Below are positions 7,952 through 18,757 of a stretch of 64,000 nucleotides of DNA, in pieces. The position numbers and the translations under genes are program-made. Below the pieces are notes generated by a model, which had not been told where the DNA came from, did no database searches, and worked only from the letters and a program-made list of their open reading frames with translations. The stretch is from positions 62,001 through 126,000 of the forward strand of contig NZ_KQ947986.1 in NCBI RefSeq assembly GCF_001513975.1, given 5' to 3'. Positions within the stretch are counted from its first letter, which is position 1. Each line of letters begins with the position of its first letter. Source of the stretch: Streptomyces curacoi (GTDB taxonomy: Bacteria; Actinomycetota; Actinomycetes; Streptomycetales; Streptomycetaceae).

Positions 7952-8415
7952 TCAACACCCTCTTCGACGACCTGGTTCCCGCCGGGCTCCACCACTACTG
8001 GAAGGGCTCCTTCACCCGGGGCCTGCCGGACGGCGCCATCGACGCGTTCGTCGAGTACGGGGCCGACACCCCGTCCATCCAGAGCGTGACGGTCGTCTTC
8101 CCCCTCGACGGCGCCTGCCACCGGGTCGGACCGGAGGAGACCGCATTCTCCTACCGCGACGCCGACTTCTCGATCGCGCTCAGCCCCACCCTGACCACAC
8201 GTGAGGAGTGCGAGGCCCAGAAGGACTGGGTGCGCGCCTACCACCGGACGCTCGAACGGCACTCCATGGGCGGTGGGTACGTGAACTTCATGGACAGTGA
8301 CGACCAGGACCGCGTACAGGCCAACTACCGTGACAACCGTGCCCGTCTGACTGCCCTGAAGCGGCGCTACGACCCGGGCAACCTGTTCCGCCTGAACCAC
8401 AACATCGCACCGTGA
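7738..8415 (+). pseudogene. C-terminal fragment of berberine-bridge-type FAD oxidase
   Basis: From about 7738 a different frame encodes about 225 residues matching the second half of FAD-linked oxidases: DESLGAVFVVGLGPP..FLPERWHGRP, then a substrate-domain segment, and finally the BBE signature YDPGNLFRLNHNIAP, which contacts FAD. The N-terminal FAD-binding (PCMH) half, with its usual covalent His/Cys sites, is absent, and no start codon or ribosome-binding site belongs to this segment. It directly abuts the truncated TPR gene in another frame, so both are halves of genes brought together by one deletion. The protein is expected to be non-functional. Confidence 0.72.
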
Positions 8416-8449
8416 GGAATCCTGCGGCGGCGTCGTTGTTGAACACCGC

Positions 8450-9451
8450 ATGAGCTCCGTGATCGCGGCGACCCGCTTCTCCGTCCTCGACCGCTCCCGC
8501 ACCCGCGAAGGGCATACCAACGCCGAGGCACTGCGCGACACCGTGGCGCTGGCGCGCGAGCTGGAGGACCTGGGCTATCACCGCATCTGGGTCTCGGAGC
8601 ACCACGGTGTGCCCGGCGTCGCGGGTTCCGCGCCGACCGTTCTGGCCGCAGCCGTGGCGTCCGCGACCCGCACGATCCGGGTGGGGACCGGCGGGGTGAT
8701 GCTGCCGAACCACCAGCCGCTGGTCGTGGCCGAGCAGTTCGGGGTGCTGGAGTCCCTCTTCCCGGGGCGGATCGACATGGGGCTCGGCCGCTCGGTCGGC
8801 TTCACCGACGGGGTGCGCAAGGCGCTCGGGCGGGACAAGGGGGACGCGGAGGACTTCGCGGCCCAGATCCGAGAGCTGCTCGGCTGGTTCCGCGGCACCT
8901 CCCCGACGGGGGTGCACGCACGGCCCGCCGAGGGACTGGCCGTGCCGCCGTTCGTGCTGGCCATGGGGGAGGGCGCGGACATCGCCGCCCGCGCGGGCCT
9001 GCCGATGGTCATCGGCGACCTCAGGAACCGGGCGAAGATGCAGCGCGGCATCGATCACTACCGCGACCGCTTCCGGCCCTCCCCCTGGGCGAGCGAGCCG
9101 TACGTCGTGATCTCCGGCACGGTCGCCGTGGCCGCCACGCCCGAGGAGGCCCGGCGGCTGCTGATCCCGGAGGCCTGGTCCATGGCGTACTCCCGGACAC
9201 ACGGCACCTTCCCGCCGCTGGCGTCCGCCGAGCGCGTCGAGGCGCTCACGATGACCGGCAAGGAGCGCGGCTTTTACGAGTCCGGGCTCGCCGGGCACAT
9301 CGCCGGCACCGAGGAGCAGGTCGCGTACGAGCTGGAGACGGTGCTGAAGGAGACGGGGGCGCAGGAGGTGCTGGTCACGACCAGTACGTACGACCGTGCG
9401 GCGCTGCTGGACTCCTACCGGCGGCTCGCCCGGATCACCGGCTCGGCGTGA
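8450..9451 (+). CDS. LLM-class flavin-dependent oxidoreductase (luciferase-like, MsnO8-type)
   Basis: 333 residues forming one bacterial-luciferase-like TIM barrel. Recognisable parts are SVLDRSRTREG near the start, GYHRIWVSEHHGVPGVAGSAP, a typical motif of the MsnO8-like group, and GTGGVMLPNHQPLVVAEQFG followed by GRIDMGLGRS. Such enzymes use FMNH2 or F420 with oxygen or as a dehydrogenase; the substrate is unknown. The ATG start has only a weak upstream purine stretch. It runs toward the phytase gene, and a strong hairpin overlaps its stop codon. It may once have been co-transcribed with the broken FAD oxidase upstream. Confidence 0.82.
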   Translation: MSSVIAATRFSVLDRSRTREGHTNAEALRDTVALARELEDLGYHRIWVSEHHGVPGVAGSAPTVLAAAVASATRTIRVGTGGVMLPNHQPLVVAEQFGVLESLFPGRIDMGLGRSVGFTDGVRKALGRDKGDAEDFAAQIRELLGWFRGTSPTGVHARPAEGLAVPPFVLAMGEGADIAARAGLPMVIGDLRNRAKMQRGIDHYRDRFRPSPWASEPYVVISGTVAVAATPEEARRLLIPEAWSMAYSRTHGTFPPLASAERVEALTMTGKERGFYESGLAGHIAGTEEQVAYELETVLKETGAQEVLVTTSTYDRAALLDSYRRLARITGSA

Positions 9452-9463
9452 TCCGGGCGAGCC
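9423..9463. terminator. bidirectional terminator with perfect 16-bp stem
   Basis: GGCTCGCCCGGATCAC (9423-9438) and its exact complement (9448-9463) enclose a 9-base loop. The stop codon of the upstream gene (9449-9451) lies in the right arm. The convergent phytase gene ends at 9476, so one hairpin probably serves both transcripts. Confidence 0.85.
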
Positions 9464-9475
9464 TGGGGCGTCGGT

Positions 9476-10792
9476 TCAGTCCGCGTCGCGCGGGTCGAAC
9501 GACTCGGTGTCGATCGTCAGCGGCTTCGGGAACGCGCCGGCCACCGACTCCCAGCCCGTCAGCTTGAAGCCGGTGCCCTCCCGGTCGCCGTCCGCCGGGG
9601 TGGCCTCGCCGTCGTGGGTGACCAGCAGGCCCTCGGGGAAGGACCGGCCCAGCGGGACGTTGACCACGGTGGAGCCGTCGGAGTGCTGCACACCGTCGGT
9701 CGCGGGGCCGTCGGTGACGGCGAAGGAGCCGAGATAGCGGTTGGCGCCCTGGCGCTCGTACACCGCGAAGGTGTTGTCGCCCTGGCTGGAGGCGAGCAGA
9801 TAACCGGTGCCGTCGGCGGCGTGGTAGATCGTGGCGCCCTCGGCGTCGGCGCTCAGGTGCTCGCCGCCGAAGCCCGGGTCACCGGCGGTGTCGATGACGC
9901 ACTCCTCTTCCTCGGCGTCGTACGTCCACGGGGTGCCGTACTCGCGCACCCGGTCGATCAGCTCCGGCCGCTCGAACTCCTCGTCGTCGAGGCCGACCCG
10001 CCACAGCCCGACGTCCTCCTGCGCCGCGTACAGGACGTGCTCCTCCTGGTCGACGACCATGCCCTCGACCTGGGGGCGGTCGCCGGGGTCGGCGCACGGT
10101 GTCCAGTCGGTCCCGTCCGGCAGGGTGAAGGAGGCGGGCAGGTCGAGGGTGTCCTCGGTCCGGTAGCCGATGCGCCCGCCCCGGTCCTCCAGCCGCAGCA
10201 GTCGTACGCGGGTCTCCGAGCGGCGCGACACCACCACATACGCCTCGTCGTCGTCGCTGAACGCGGCCAGACCGTAGGCGGTGCGCTGGTCGTCCACCTC
10301 GGCCTCGCTCGCGGAGAAGACCGGCGCGGCATCGGCCGCCGTCACGTCCTTCAGCGGGGGACGGCCCGCCGCCACGGCGGCCGGGTCGATCGCGTAGGCC
10401 CGGACCCGGTCCCGGCCGCGGTCGCTGACCAGGGCCAGGTCGGTCTTCCTGCCGCCCAGGGAGAAGCCGTAGACGACGTCGACGTTGTTGAAGCGGCCCG
10501 GCGCGGTGTCCTCGCCCGGCGCCGTGGGCGCGGCTATGTGCTGCAGGCGCCTGCCGTCGAGGCCGTAGACGTCGAGGCCGGCCTCCTTCAGGGTGCCGAT
10601 CACGAGGCTGCGCCCCGGGCGGTCGGGGTCGACCCAGACGGCCGGGTCGTCGGCGTCGGCATGGCCGCCCGCCTCGTCGTCGTGGACGGCGGGCGTCTCC
10701 ACGCGCGCGGCGACGGAGACCGGCTGGGGGGCGGGGGCGCCCGTGACCATCAGCAGCGCGGCGGTCAACGTGCTCAGAGCAGAAGCGCTCAC
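9476..10792 (-). CDS. secreted beta-propeller phytase
   Basis: 438 residues starting at the GTG at 10792, with GAGGAG 4 bases upstream. The signal peptide is MSASALSTLTAALLMVTGAPAP. The mature protein shows beta-propeller phytase features: HADADDPAVWVDP (a calcium-site motif), a TLKEAGLDVYGLDG blade, RFNNVDVVYGF, VSDRGRDRVRAYAIDP, QVEGMVVDQEEHVLYAAQEDVGLWR and a terminal GFKLTGWESVAGAF. The enzyme would release phosphate from calcium-phytate outside the cell. A good PHO box lies 66 bases upstream of the start, so induction by PhoP under phosphate limitation is likely. An in-frame open frame extends far upstream only by chance. Confidence 0.88.
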   Translation of the reverse strand: MSASALSTLTAALLMVTGAPAPQPVSVAARVETPAVHDDEAGGHADADDPAVWVDPDRPGRSLVIGTLKEAGLDVYGLDGRRLQHIAAPTAPGEDTAPGRFNNVDVVYGFSLGGRKTDLALVSDRGRDRVRAYAIDPAAVAAGRPPLKDVTAADAAPVFSASEAEVDDQRTAYGLAAFSDDDEAYVVVSRRSETRVRLLRLEDRGGRIGYRTEDTLDLPASFTLPDGTDWTPCADPGDRPQVEGMVVDQEEHVLYAAQEDVGLWRVGLDDEEFERPELIDRVREYGTPWTYDAEEEECVIDTAGDPGFGGEHLSADAEGATIYHAADGTGYLLASSQGDNTFAVYERQGANRYLGSFAVTDGPATDGVQHSDGSTVVNVPLGRSFPEGLLVTHDGEATPADGDREGTGFKLTGWESVAGAFPKPLTIDTESFDPRDAD

Positions 10793-10857
10793 GATACTCC
10801 TCGGTGAGAAGAGGGACTGCCGAGACGTTATGGGCAGTCGGTGTGGGTGATCCGACG

Positions 10858-10879
10858 GCCTCATGAACGCCAGGTGGCC
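10858..10879 (-). promoter_or_regulatory. PHO box (PhoP operator) upstream of phytase
   Basis: Read on the minus strand, two adjacent 11-base units, GGCCACCTGGC and GTTCATGAGGC, resemble the PhoP direct-repeat unit GTTCACCTGGC (9 and 8 of 11 matches). The pair ends 66 bases upstream of the phytase start. No third convincing unit flanks it. Confidence 0.6.
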
Positions 10880-10981
10880 CGCCGCAGGGCGCCCGTCCCG
10901 TTCGCATAGAATCGCGGGGTTTGCCCGCGCCCCTCGATCCCCGACCCGCGCCGATCCGCACCGCCCCGGAGCCTTCACCCC

Positions 10982-13312
10982 ATGTCTTCCCCGCACGACC
11001 CGTACATCCGCGTCCGCGGCGCCCGTGAACACAACCTCAAGGGCGTGGACGTCGACATCCCACGGGATGTGCTGACCGTGTTCACCGGCGTGTCCGGCTC
11101 CGGGAAGTCGTCGCTGGCCTTCGGCACGATCTACGCCGAGGCCCAGCGCCGCTACTTCGAGTCGGTCGCGCCGTACGCCCGCAGGCTGATCCACCAGGTC
11201 GGCGCGCCCAAGGTCGGCGAGATCACCGGGCTCCCGCCCGCCGTCTCCCTCCAGCAGCGCCGCTCGGCACCGACGTCCCGCTCCTCCGTCGGCACGGTCA
11301 CCAACCTCTCCAACTCCCTGCGGATGCTGTTCTCCCGCGCCGGCCACTACCCTCCCGGCGCCGAACGGCTCGACTCGGACGCCTTCTCGCCCAACACGGC
11401 GGCCGGGGCGTGCCCGGAGTGCCATGGGCTCGGACAAGTGCACCGTACGACGGAGGAGTTGCTGGTCCCCGACCCGGCGCTGTCGATCCGCGAGGGGGCG
11501 ATCGCCGCGTGGCCGGGCGCCTGGCAGGGCAAGAACCTGCGCGACATCCTCGACGCGCTGGGCCACGACGTCGACCGGCCCTGGCGCGACCTGCCCGCCG
11601 AGCAGCGGCAGTGGATCCTGTTCACCGACGAGCAGCCGGTCGTCACCGTCCACCCGGTACGCGGCGCCGACCGCATCCAACGGCCCTACCAGGGGACGTA
11701 CATGAGCGCCCGGCGCTACGTCATGAAGACGTTCTCCGACTCCAAGAGCCCGACGCTCAGGGCCAGGGCGGAGCGGTTCCTCACCTCCGCGCCCTGCTCG
11801 GCGTGCGGCGGCAGCAGGCTGCGGCCCGAGGCACTGGCGGTGACCTTCGCCGGCCGCACGATCGCCGAACTGGCCGCACTGCCGCTCACGCAGCTCGCGG
11901 GCACCCTGGACGGCACTGCGCAGCCGGCTCGCGTCCTCACCGAGGACCTCAAGTCCCGTATCGCGCCCGTCGTCGAGCTCGGCCTCGGCTATCTCAGTCT
12001 CGACCGCGCGACCCCCACCCTCTCGGCGGGCGAACTGCAGCGTCTGCGGCTCGCGACCCAGCTCAGGTCCGGGCTGTTCGGTGTCGTGTACGTCCTCGAC
12101 GAGCCGTCCGCGGGGCTGCACCCGGCGGACACGGAGGCGCTGCTGAGGGTGTTGGAGCGACTGAAGGCCGCCGGGAACACGGTGTTCGTCGTCGAGCACC
12201 ACCTCGATGTCGTACGCGCCGCCGAGTGGCTGGTCGACGTGGGCCCGCGTGCGGGTGAGCACGGCGGGCAGGTGCTGCACAGCGGGCCGGTGGCGCAGCT
12301 GGCGGCGGTCGCGGAGTCGGCGACAGCGCGGTACCTGTTCGACGGCTCCCCAACCGCGGTACGCCAAGTGCGCACACCGAAGGCCCGGTTGAAGGTCGGA
12401 CCGGTCACCCGGCACAACCTGCGCGGGGTGACGGCCGAGTTCCCGCTCGGGGTGTTCACGGCCGTCACCGGTGTCTCGGGCTCGGGCAAGTCCACGCTCA
12501 TCGGCGAGATCACCGAGGACCTGGCGGGTGTGGGCCGGCTGGTCTCGGTCGACCAGAGGCCGATCGGCCGCACCCCGCGCTCCAATCTCGCCACCTACAC
12601 CGGGCTCTTCGACGTCGTACGGAAGGTGTTCGCGGGGACGGACGAGGCACGGGCGCGTGGCTACGGGGTCGGGCGCTTCTCCTTCAATGTGGCGGGAGGG
12701 CGCTGCGAGACCTGTCAGGGCGAGGGGTTCGTCGGCGTGGAGCTGCTGTTCCTGCCGAGCACCTACGCCCCGTGCCCGGACTGCGGCGGGGCGCGCTACA
12801 ACCCCGAGACGCTGGGCGTGACCTACCGGGGGCGGAACATCGCGCAGGTACTGGACCTCACGGTCGAGGCGGCCGCGGACTTCTTCGCGGACACCCCGGC
12901 CGCGGCCCGCAGCCTGGGCACCCTGCTCGACGTCGGCCTCGGCTATCTGCGGCTCGGCCAGCCCGCCACCGAGCTGTCCGGCGGTGAGGCCCAGCGCATC
13001 AAGCTGGCCGGTGAGCTGCAGCGGGTCCGTCGCGGCCACACCCTCTACCTCCTCGACGAGCCCACGACCGGACTCCACCCGGCCGACGTGGAGGTGTTGA
13101 TGCGCCAGTTGCACGGGCTCGTCGACGCCGGGAACACGGTCGTCGTGGTCGAGCACGACATGTCCGTCGTCGCGGGGGCGGACTGGGTGATCGACCTGGG
13201 TCCGGGCGGCGGTGACGCGGGCGGGCGGGTCGTCGCGACGGGTACGCCGGCGGAGGTGGCACGGGTGGAGGGGAGCGCCACGGCGCCGTATCTGGCCCGT
13301 GTGATGCCCTGA
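10982..13312 (+). CDS. UvrA-like ABC ATPase paralogue (excinuclease/drug-resistance type)
   Basis: 776 residues against about 950-1000 for housekeeping UvrA. Two ABC ATPase halves are present: Walker [10 protein letters not shown] at 36-44 and again GVSGSGKST near 499, with signatures [12 protein letters not shown] and [12 protein letters not shown], and Walker [11 protein letters not shown] and [10 protein letters not shown]. Zinc modules CPEC, CSAC, CETC and CPDC are retained. The region that binds UvrB appears shortened, which is typical of UvrA2/DrrC-like paralogues linked to tolerance of DNA-binding drugs. A TAGAAT hexamer at 10907-10912 may be the -10 element. It is divergent from the phytase gene. 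Confidence 0.85.
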   Translation: MSSPHDPYIRVRGAREHNLKGVDVDIPRDVLTVFTGVSGSGKSSLAFGTIYAEAQRRYFESVAPYARRLIHQVGAPKVGEITGLPPAVSLQQRRSAPTSRSSVGTVTNLSNSLRMLFSRAGHYPPGAERLDSDAFSPNTAAGACPECHGLGQVHRTTEELLVPDPALSIREGAIAAWPGAWQGKNLRDILDALGHDVDRPWRDLPAEQRQWILFTDEQPVVTVHPVRGADRIQRPYQGTYMSARRYVMKTFSDSKSPTLRARAERFLTSAPCSACGGSRLRPEALAVTFAGRTIAELAALPLTQLAGTLDGTAQPARVLTEDLKSRIAPVVELGLGYLSLDRATPTLSAGELQRLRLATQLRSGLFGVVYVLDEPSAGLHPADTEALLRVLERLKAAGNTVFVVEHHLDVVRAAEWLVDVGPRAGEHGGQVLHSGPVAQLAAVAESATARYLFDGSPTAVRQVRTPKARLKVGPVTRHNLRGVTAEFPLGVFTAVTGVSGSGKSTLIGEITEDLAGVGRLVSVDQRPIGRTPRSNLATYTGLFDVVRKVFAGTDEARARGYGVGRFSFNVAGGRCETCQGEGFVGVELLFLPSTYAPCPDCGGARYNPETLGVTYRGRNIAQVLDLTVEAAADFFADTPAAARSLGTLLDVGLGYLRLGQPATELSGGEAQRIKLAGELQRVRRGHTLYLLDEPTTGLHPADVEVLMRQLHGLVDAGNTVVVVEHDMSVVAGADWVIDLGPGGGDAGGRVVATGTPAEVARVEGSATAPYLARVMP

Positions 13313-13474
13313 AACCCTTGGTGGGCGCGGCACTTGTGCCTCGCCTCGTAGAATCACACTGTGCGTTGATCCTCGGTGCGGCGGCATGTGCCGTCGCGGA
13401 CGGTGTGGGCGCCCGGACGTTCCGTGGCCGCCCCGGTAGGCATATTCGTCACCCTTTCCCACCGGAGATCACGC

Positions 13475-14212
13475 ATGCCCGCGCAGCAGCCCCTCGCCTA
13501 CGACGCGTTCGTCGAACTCGCCACGGCCGACCCGGCCGTGGTCGGCCTCGTCCTCAAGGGCTCCCGGGCCCACGACGGCACGGCCACCGAGCACTCCGAC
13601 CACGACCTGTACGTCGTCCTCGCGGACGGCGCGGCGACGGACCTCCGTCGCTTCGCCGGCCACCGCACACCACAGCTGGATCTGATGATCGTCTCCCTCG
13701 GCGAGTTCCGGGCCGCCGGAATGCCGGGACACGAGCGCTACGCCCTCGCGCGGGCGCGGATCGTGCTCGACCGGCTGGACAGCGAGATCGCCGAGATCCT
13801 CGCCGCCAAGGCGCGACTCGGCGCCGACGAGGCGTTCCGGGCGGCCGGCGGTTGGCTCGACGCGTACGCCAACTCCCTCTACCGCTCCGTCAAGAACGAC
13901 CGGGACGGCGAGCCGCTCGCCGCCCGGCTCGACGCCACCGACAGCGTGGGGCACCTCCTGGAGCTGCTGTTCGCCCTGGACCGGCGGCCTCGCCCGTACA
14001 ACAAGTACCTACGCTGGGAACTTGCCCGCCATCCGCTGCCCGGGTGGGACGGCGACGCCCTGCTGCGGGACGTGGACCGCATCTGCGCGAGCGGCGATGT
14101 GGCGGTCCAGCGACGGCTGTTCGCCCGCGTGGAGGCCTCGGCCCGCCGGGCGGGCCACGGGGCGGTACTGGATGCCTGGGGTGAGGATCTCCGGCTGATG
14201 CGCCCCCGGTAG
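13475..14212 (+). CDS. minimal nucleotidyltransferase (Pol-beta superfamily)
   Basis: 245 residues starting at the ATG preceded by CGGAGA. The N-terminal catalytic core is KGSRAHDGTATEHSDHDLYVVL, with GS at 29-30 and metal-binding D42 and D44, followed by a third acidic position in PQLDLMIV. The C-terminal half is helical (LDAYANSLYRSVKN, HLLELLFALDRRPRPYNKYLRWELARHPLPGW) and resembles aminoglycoside nucleotidyltransferase and DUF4037-like proteins. It probably transfers a nucleotide to a small molecule or a protein; the target is unknown. Its last 204 bases are overlapped on the other strand by olsA. Confidence 0.72.
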   Translation: MPAQQPLAYDAFVELATADPAVVGLVLKGSRAHDGTATEHSDHDLYVVLADGAATDLRRFAGHRTPQLDLMIVSLGEFRAAGMPGHERYALARARIVLDRLDSEIAEILAAKARLGADEAFRAAGGWLDAYANSLYRSVKNDRDGEPLAARLDATDSVGHLLELLFALDRRPRPYNKYLRWELARHPLPGWDGDALLRDVDRICASGDVAVQRRLFARVEASARRAGHGAVLDAWGEDLRLMRPR

Positions 14213-15055
14213 TGCGGACCGTTCGGCGGCCCGGGCCAGGCAGCGGCGGTCGGCATGACGGCCCGGCGCGATCGCTTCCCCGACCTGTACCTCGGCCACC
14301 AGCCCCCGCGCCGTCGCCACCCGCCACACCGAGGTGAGCAGCGAGTCCTCGCCGACGAAGGCCGCCGCCGTGCTGGGCCCGCCCCCGGCCACCCGGCGGT
14401 ACCGCAGGTGCACCGGCTGCACGGCGACGCCCGCGTCCAGGGCGGCCTGGAAGGCGGCCCGGCGGAAGCGGCCCTGGGCGCGGCCGCACCAGGTGCTGCC
14501 CTCGGGGAAGACGGTGACCGCTTCGCCGGCCCGCAGCGCCTCGGCGATCCGGGCCACCGTCTCGGGCAGTGCGCGGATCCGGTCCCGGTCGATGAACAGG
14601 GCGCCGCTGCGGGCGGTCAGCCACCCGGCCACGGGCCACTGCCGGATCTCCGACTTGGCGAGCATCCGGGCCGGGCGTACGGCGGCGAGGAGCGGGATGT
14701 CCAGCCAGGAGACGTGGTTGGCGACGAGCAGCAGCCCGCCGTCGGGCACGGCGCCGCCGTCGATGCGTACCCGGACTCCAGAGGCGCGTACCACCCAGCG
14801 GCACCAGCGTCCGACCAGTCCCCCGGGGATCCGGGCGGCGAGCGGGCCGGCCAGGAACCCCAGGACCAGCAGGGACAGCACGGCCACGATCCGCAGAACG
14901 GCAAGCGGTACGGCCCTGGCCGTGCCCGCCGTGTCCACGCACGCCTGTGGGGTGCAGGGGGCGCTGGGCCGCCAGAGGTTCGCCGCCTCGCCGGGGTGGG
15001 CGCCGGTGGTGCCGAGGGCGGGGGTGGTGCGTATGGCCGCCGCCAGGTCGTTCAC
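14009..15055 (-). CDS. olsA: lyso-ornithine-lipid O-acyltransferase (PlsC family)
   Basis: 348 residues from GTG 15055, whose GTGA overlaps the stop of olsB. A membrane helix (LAVLRIVAVLSLLVLGFLAGPLAARI) precedes the PlsC acyltransferase domain with the HX4D catalytic motif in NHVSWLDIPLL and the acyl-acceptor motif FPEGSTW. OlsA O-acylates lyso-ornithine lipid using acyl-ACP, the second step of ornithine-lipid synthesis at the membrane. Homologues usually end near the segment at about 14210; here the frame runs on for about 66 residues antisense to the nucleotidyltransferase gene, a tail with no recognisable fold. Phospholipid acylation is an alternative role. Confidence 0.75.
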   Translation of the reverse strand: MNDLAAAIRTTPALGTTGAHPGEAANLWRPSAPCTPQACVDTAGTARAVPLAVLRIVAVLSLLVLGFLAGPLAARIPGGLVGRWCRWVVRASGVRVRIDGGAVPDGGLLLVANHVSWLDIPLLAAVRPARMLAKSEIRQWPVAGWLTARSGALFIDRDRIRALPETVARIAEALRAGEAVTVFPEGSTWCGRAQGRFRRAAFQAALDAGVAVQPVHLRYRRVAGGGPSTAAAFVGEDSLLTSVWRVATARGLVAEVQVGEAIAPGRHADRRCLARAAERSALPGAHQPEILTPGIQYRPVARPAGRGLHAGEQPSLDRHIAARADAVHVPQQGVAVPPGQRMAGKFPA

Positions 15056-15819
15056 GCCGGTACCAGGGAGAGGAAGTGCCGCAGATAGCGCGGGTTGACC
15101 CGGCGCATCGACAGCAGCACATACAGGTCGGCGACCCCGAACTCAGGGTCGTGCGCCGCCTCGCCGCACACCCAGGCGCCGAGGCGGAGGTAACCGCGCA
15201 GGAGGGCCGGGAGTTCGGTGCGGCCGGCGGGGGGCTCACCCGGCGTCCAGGGCCGCAGCGGCCGTACCCGGTACTCCTCCGGGGCCAGGTGCCTGTCCTG
15301 CACCCGGTCCCAGGTCGCTGCCGCGAGCGTGCCGCCGTCGGCCAGCGGGATCGAGCAGCAGCCGGCCAGCCACTCGTGGCCGCGGTCGACCATGTAACGG
15401 GCGATGCCGGCCCAGATGAGGCCGATGACCGCGCCGTCCCGGTGGTCGGGGTGGACGCAGGAGCGGCCGACCTCGACCAGGTTCGGGCGCAGCGCGTCGA
15501 TGCGGGAGAGATCGAACTCGCCCTCCGAGTACAGCCGGCCCGCGACCGCGGCCCGCTCCGGCGGGAGCAGCCGGTAGGTGCCGACGACCTGCCCGGAGAC
15601 CTCCTCGCGGACGAGCAGGTGGTCGCAGTACGCGTCGAAGGCGTCGATGTCGTGGCCCGGCTGCGGGGTGGCCAGCAGGGCACCCATCTCGCCGGCGAAG
15701 ACGTCGTGCCGCAGCCGCTGGGCGGCGCGCACGTCCTCCTCGTCGCGGGCGAGGCCGACGGTGTAGCGGGTGGGTGCCGTGGGCTGCGGGGGACGTTCGA
15801 CGGTCAGTACGCCGGTCAT
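15052..15819 (-). CDS. olsB: L-ornithine N-alpha-acyltransferase (GNAT/hemolysin-like)
   Basis: 255 residues. The N-terminal half has the OlsB-type GNAT pattern: RAAQRLRHDVFAGEMGA, the acidic DIDAFDAYCDHLLVRE, VVGTYRLLPPERA, and LVEVGRSCVHPDHRDGAVIGLIW near 112-134, which forms the acyl-donor pocket. The C-terminal half ends LYVLLSMRRVNPRYLRHFLSL. OlsB transfers a 3-hydroxyacyl group from ACP to ornithine. Coupling to the PlsC-like gene by a 4-base overlap strongly supports ornithine-lipid synthesis. It is separated from sdhB by 240 bases containing a terminator, so it should have its own promoter there. Confidence 0.78.
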   Translation of the reverse strand: MTGVLTVERPPQPTAPTRYTVGLARDEEDVRAAQRLRHDVFAGEMGALLATPQPGHDIDAFDAYCDHLLVREEVSGQVVGTYRLLPPERAAVAGRLYSEGEFDLSRIDALRPNLVEVGRSCVHPDHRDGAVIGLIWAGIARYMVDRGHEWLAGCCSIPLADGGTLAAATWDRVQDRHLAPEEYRVRPLRPWTPGEPPAGRTELPALLRGYLRLGAWVCGEAAHDPEFGVADLYVLLSMRRVNPRYLRHFLSLVPA

Positions 15820-15978
15820 GGCTACTCCTGGTCACGGGCCGGGGACGGCTGGCGGAGGACGATGGGGAGCGGTGGGATGTGCCGACCCTGTTCTTCCGAT
15901 GCCGGTTGGCGTGTGCGTGACCTGTGCCAGGAGAGCGGATGTGCGAATGTTGAACTCGGCGGGCGCCGAAAGGCGAGA

Positions 15979-16008
15979 CGGGGCCGGGGAGCACCACTCC
16001 CGGCCCCG
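15979..16008 (-). terminator. terminator of the sdhCAB operon
   Basis: CGGGGCCGGG (15979-15988) pairs exactly with CCCGGCCCCG (15999-16008); extra GAG/CTC pairing can extend it inward with one bulged G. It begins 52 bases after the sdhB stop. The rest of the 15820-16059 gap shows no gene; it must contain the olsB promoter. Confidence 0.75.
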
Positions 16009-16059
16009 CCCGTCCGCACCTGTCGGCGAACGTCTTTCCTTTTCGAGCGCTCTGTGGCG

Positions 16060-16802
16060 CTACCGCTTGGCCTTGCGAGCAGCTCGCAGCCACTCCTTGT
16101 TCATGCCGGTGATGGACATGAGCGGGATGCCCTTGGGGCAGGCGGTGGCGCACTCACCGGTGAGCGTGCACCCTCCGAAGCCCTCCTCGTCCATCTGCGC
16201 CACCATGTCCAGCACCCGCGTCTCCCGCTCGGGAGCCCCCTGCGGCAGCACGTTCAAGTGATTGATCTTGGCGGAGGTGAACAGCATCGCCGCCCCGTTG
16301 GGACACGCGGCCACGCACGCCCCGCAGCCGATGCACTCGGCGTGCTCGAAGGCGAAGTCGGCGTCCGGCTTCGGCACCGGGGTGGCGTGGGCCTCGGGAG
16401 CCGAGCCCGTCGGCGCGGTGATGTACCCGCCCGCCTGGATGATCCGGTCGAAGGCCGACCGGTCCACCACCAGGTCCTTGATCACCGGGAAGGCGGACGC
16501 CCGCCACGGCTCGATGTCGATCGTGTCGCCGTCCTCGAAGGACCGCATGTGCAGCTGACAGGTGGTCGTCCGCTCGGGCCCGTGCGCATCGCCGTTGATC
16601 ACGAGCGAGCAGGCGCCGCAGATGCCCTCACGGCAGTCGTGGTCGAAGGCGACCGGGTCCTCGCCCTTGAGGATGAGCTCCTCGTTGAGCGTGTCGAGCA
16701 TCTCCAGGAAGGACATGTCGGAGGAGATCCCGTCCACCTCGTACGTGGACATGGCGCCTTCGGCGTCGGCGTTCTTCTGCCGCCAGACGCGCAGGGTGAG
16801 CC

Positions 16803-16806
<4 letters not shown>
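16060..16806 (-). CDS. sdhB: succinate dehydrogenase/fumarate reductase iron-sulfur subunit
   Basis: 248 residues with three Fe-S binding regions. The [2Fe-2S] site is [15 protein letters not shown] with a later C in TTCQLHM. The [4Fe-4S] site is [14 protein letters not shown], and the [3Fe-4S]/second-ferredoxin cysteines are in [16 protein letters not shown]. The protein passes electrons from SdhA flavin to the membrane subunit in complex II. The ATG overlaps the sdhA stop (ATGA), so the two are translationally coupled. It is the last gene of the operon, 52 bases before a hairpin. Confidence 0.95.
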
Positions 16807-18755
<1,949 letters not shown>

Positions 18756-18757
18756 GT

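Noticed and set aside
13329..13340. GGCACTTGTGCC palindrome after the UvrA paralogue gene as a terminator or operator
   Set aside because: The stem is only 5 bases with a 2-base loop; too weak for a call.
9476..13462. A 1328-codon open frame on the minus strand covering phytase and the region opposite the UvrA paralogue
   Set aside because: Only the phytase part (from GTG 10792) has a ribosome-binding site, signal peptide and family motifs; the rest is a high-GC shadow of the plus-strand ATPase gene.
15900..15970. Possible PHO box upstream of olsB
   Set aside because: Only one GTTCA-like half unit can be found on the minus strand with no adjacent second repeat, so phosphate control of olsB is not supported by sequence here.
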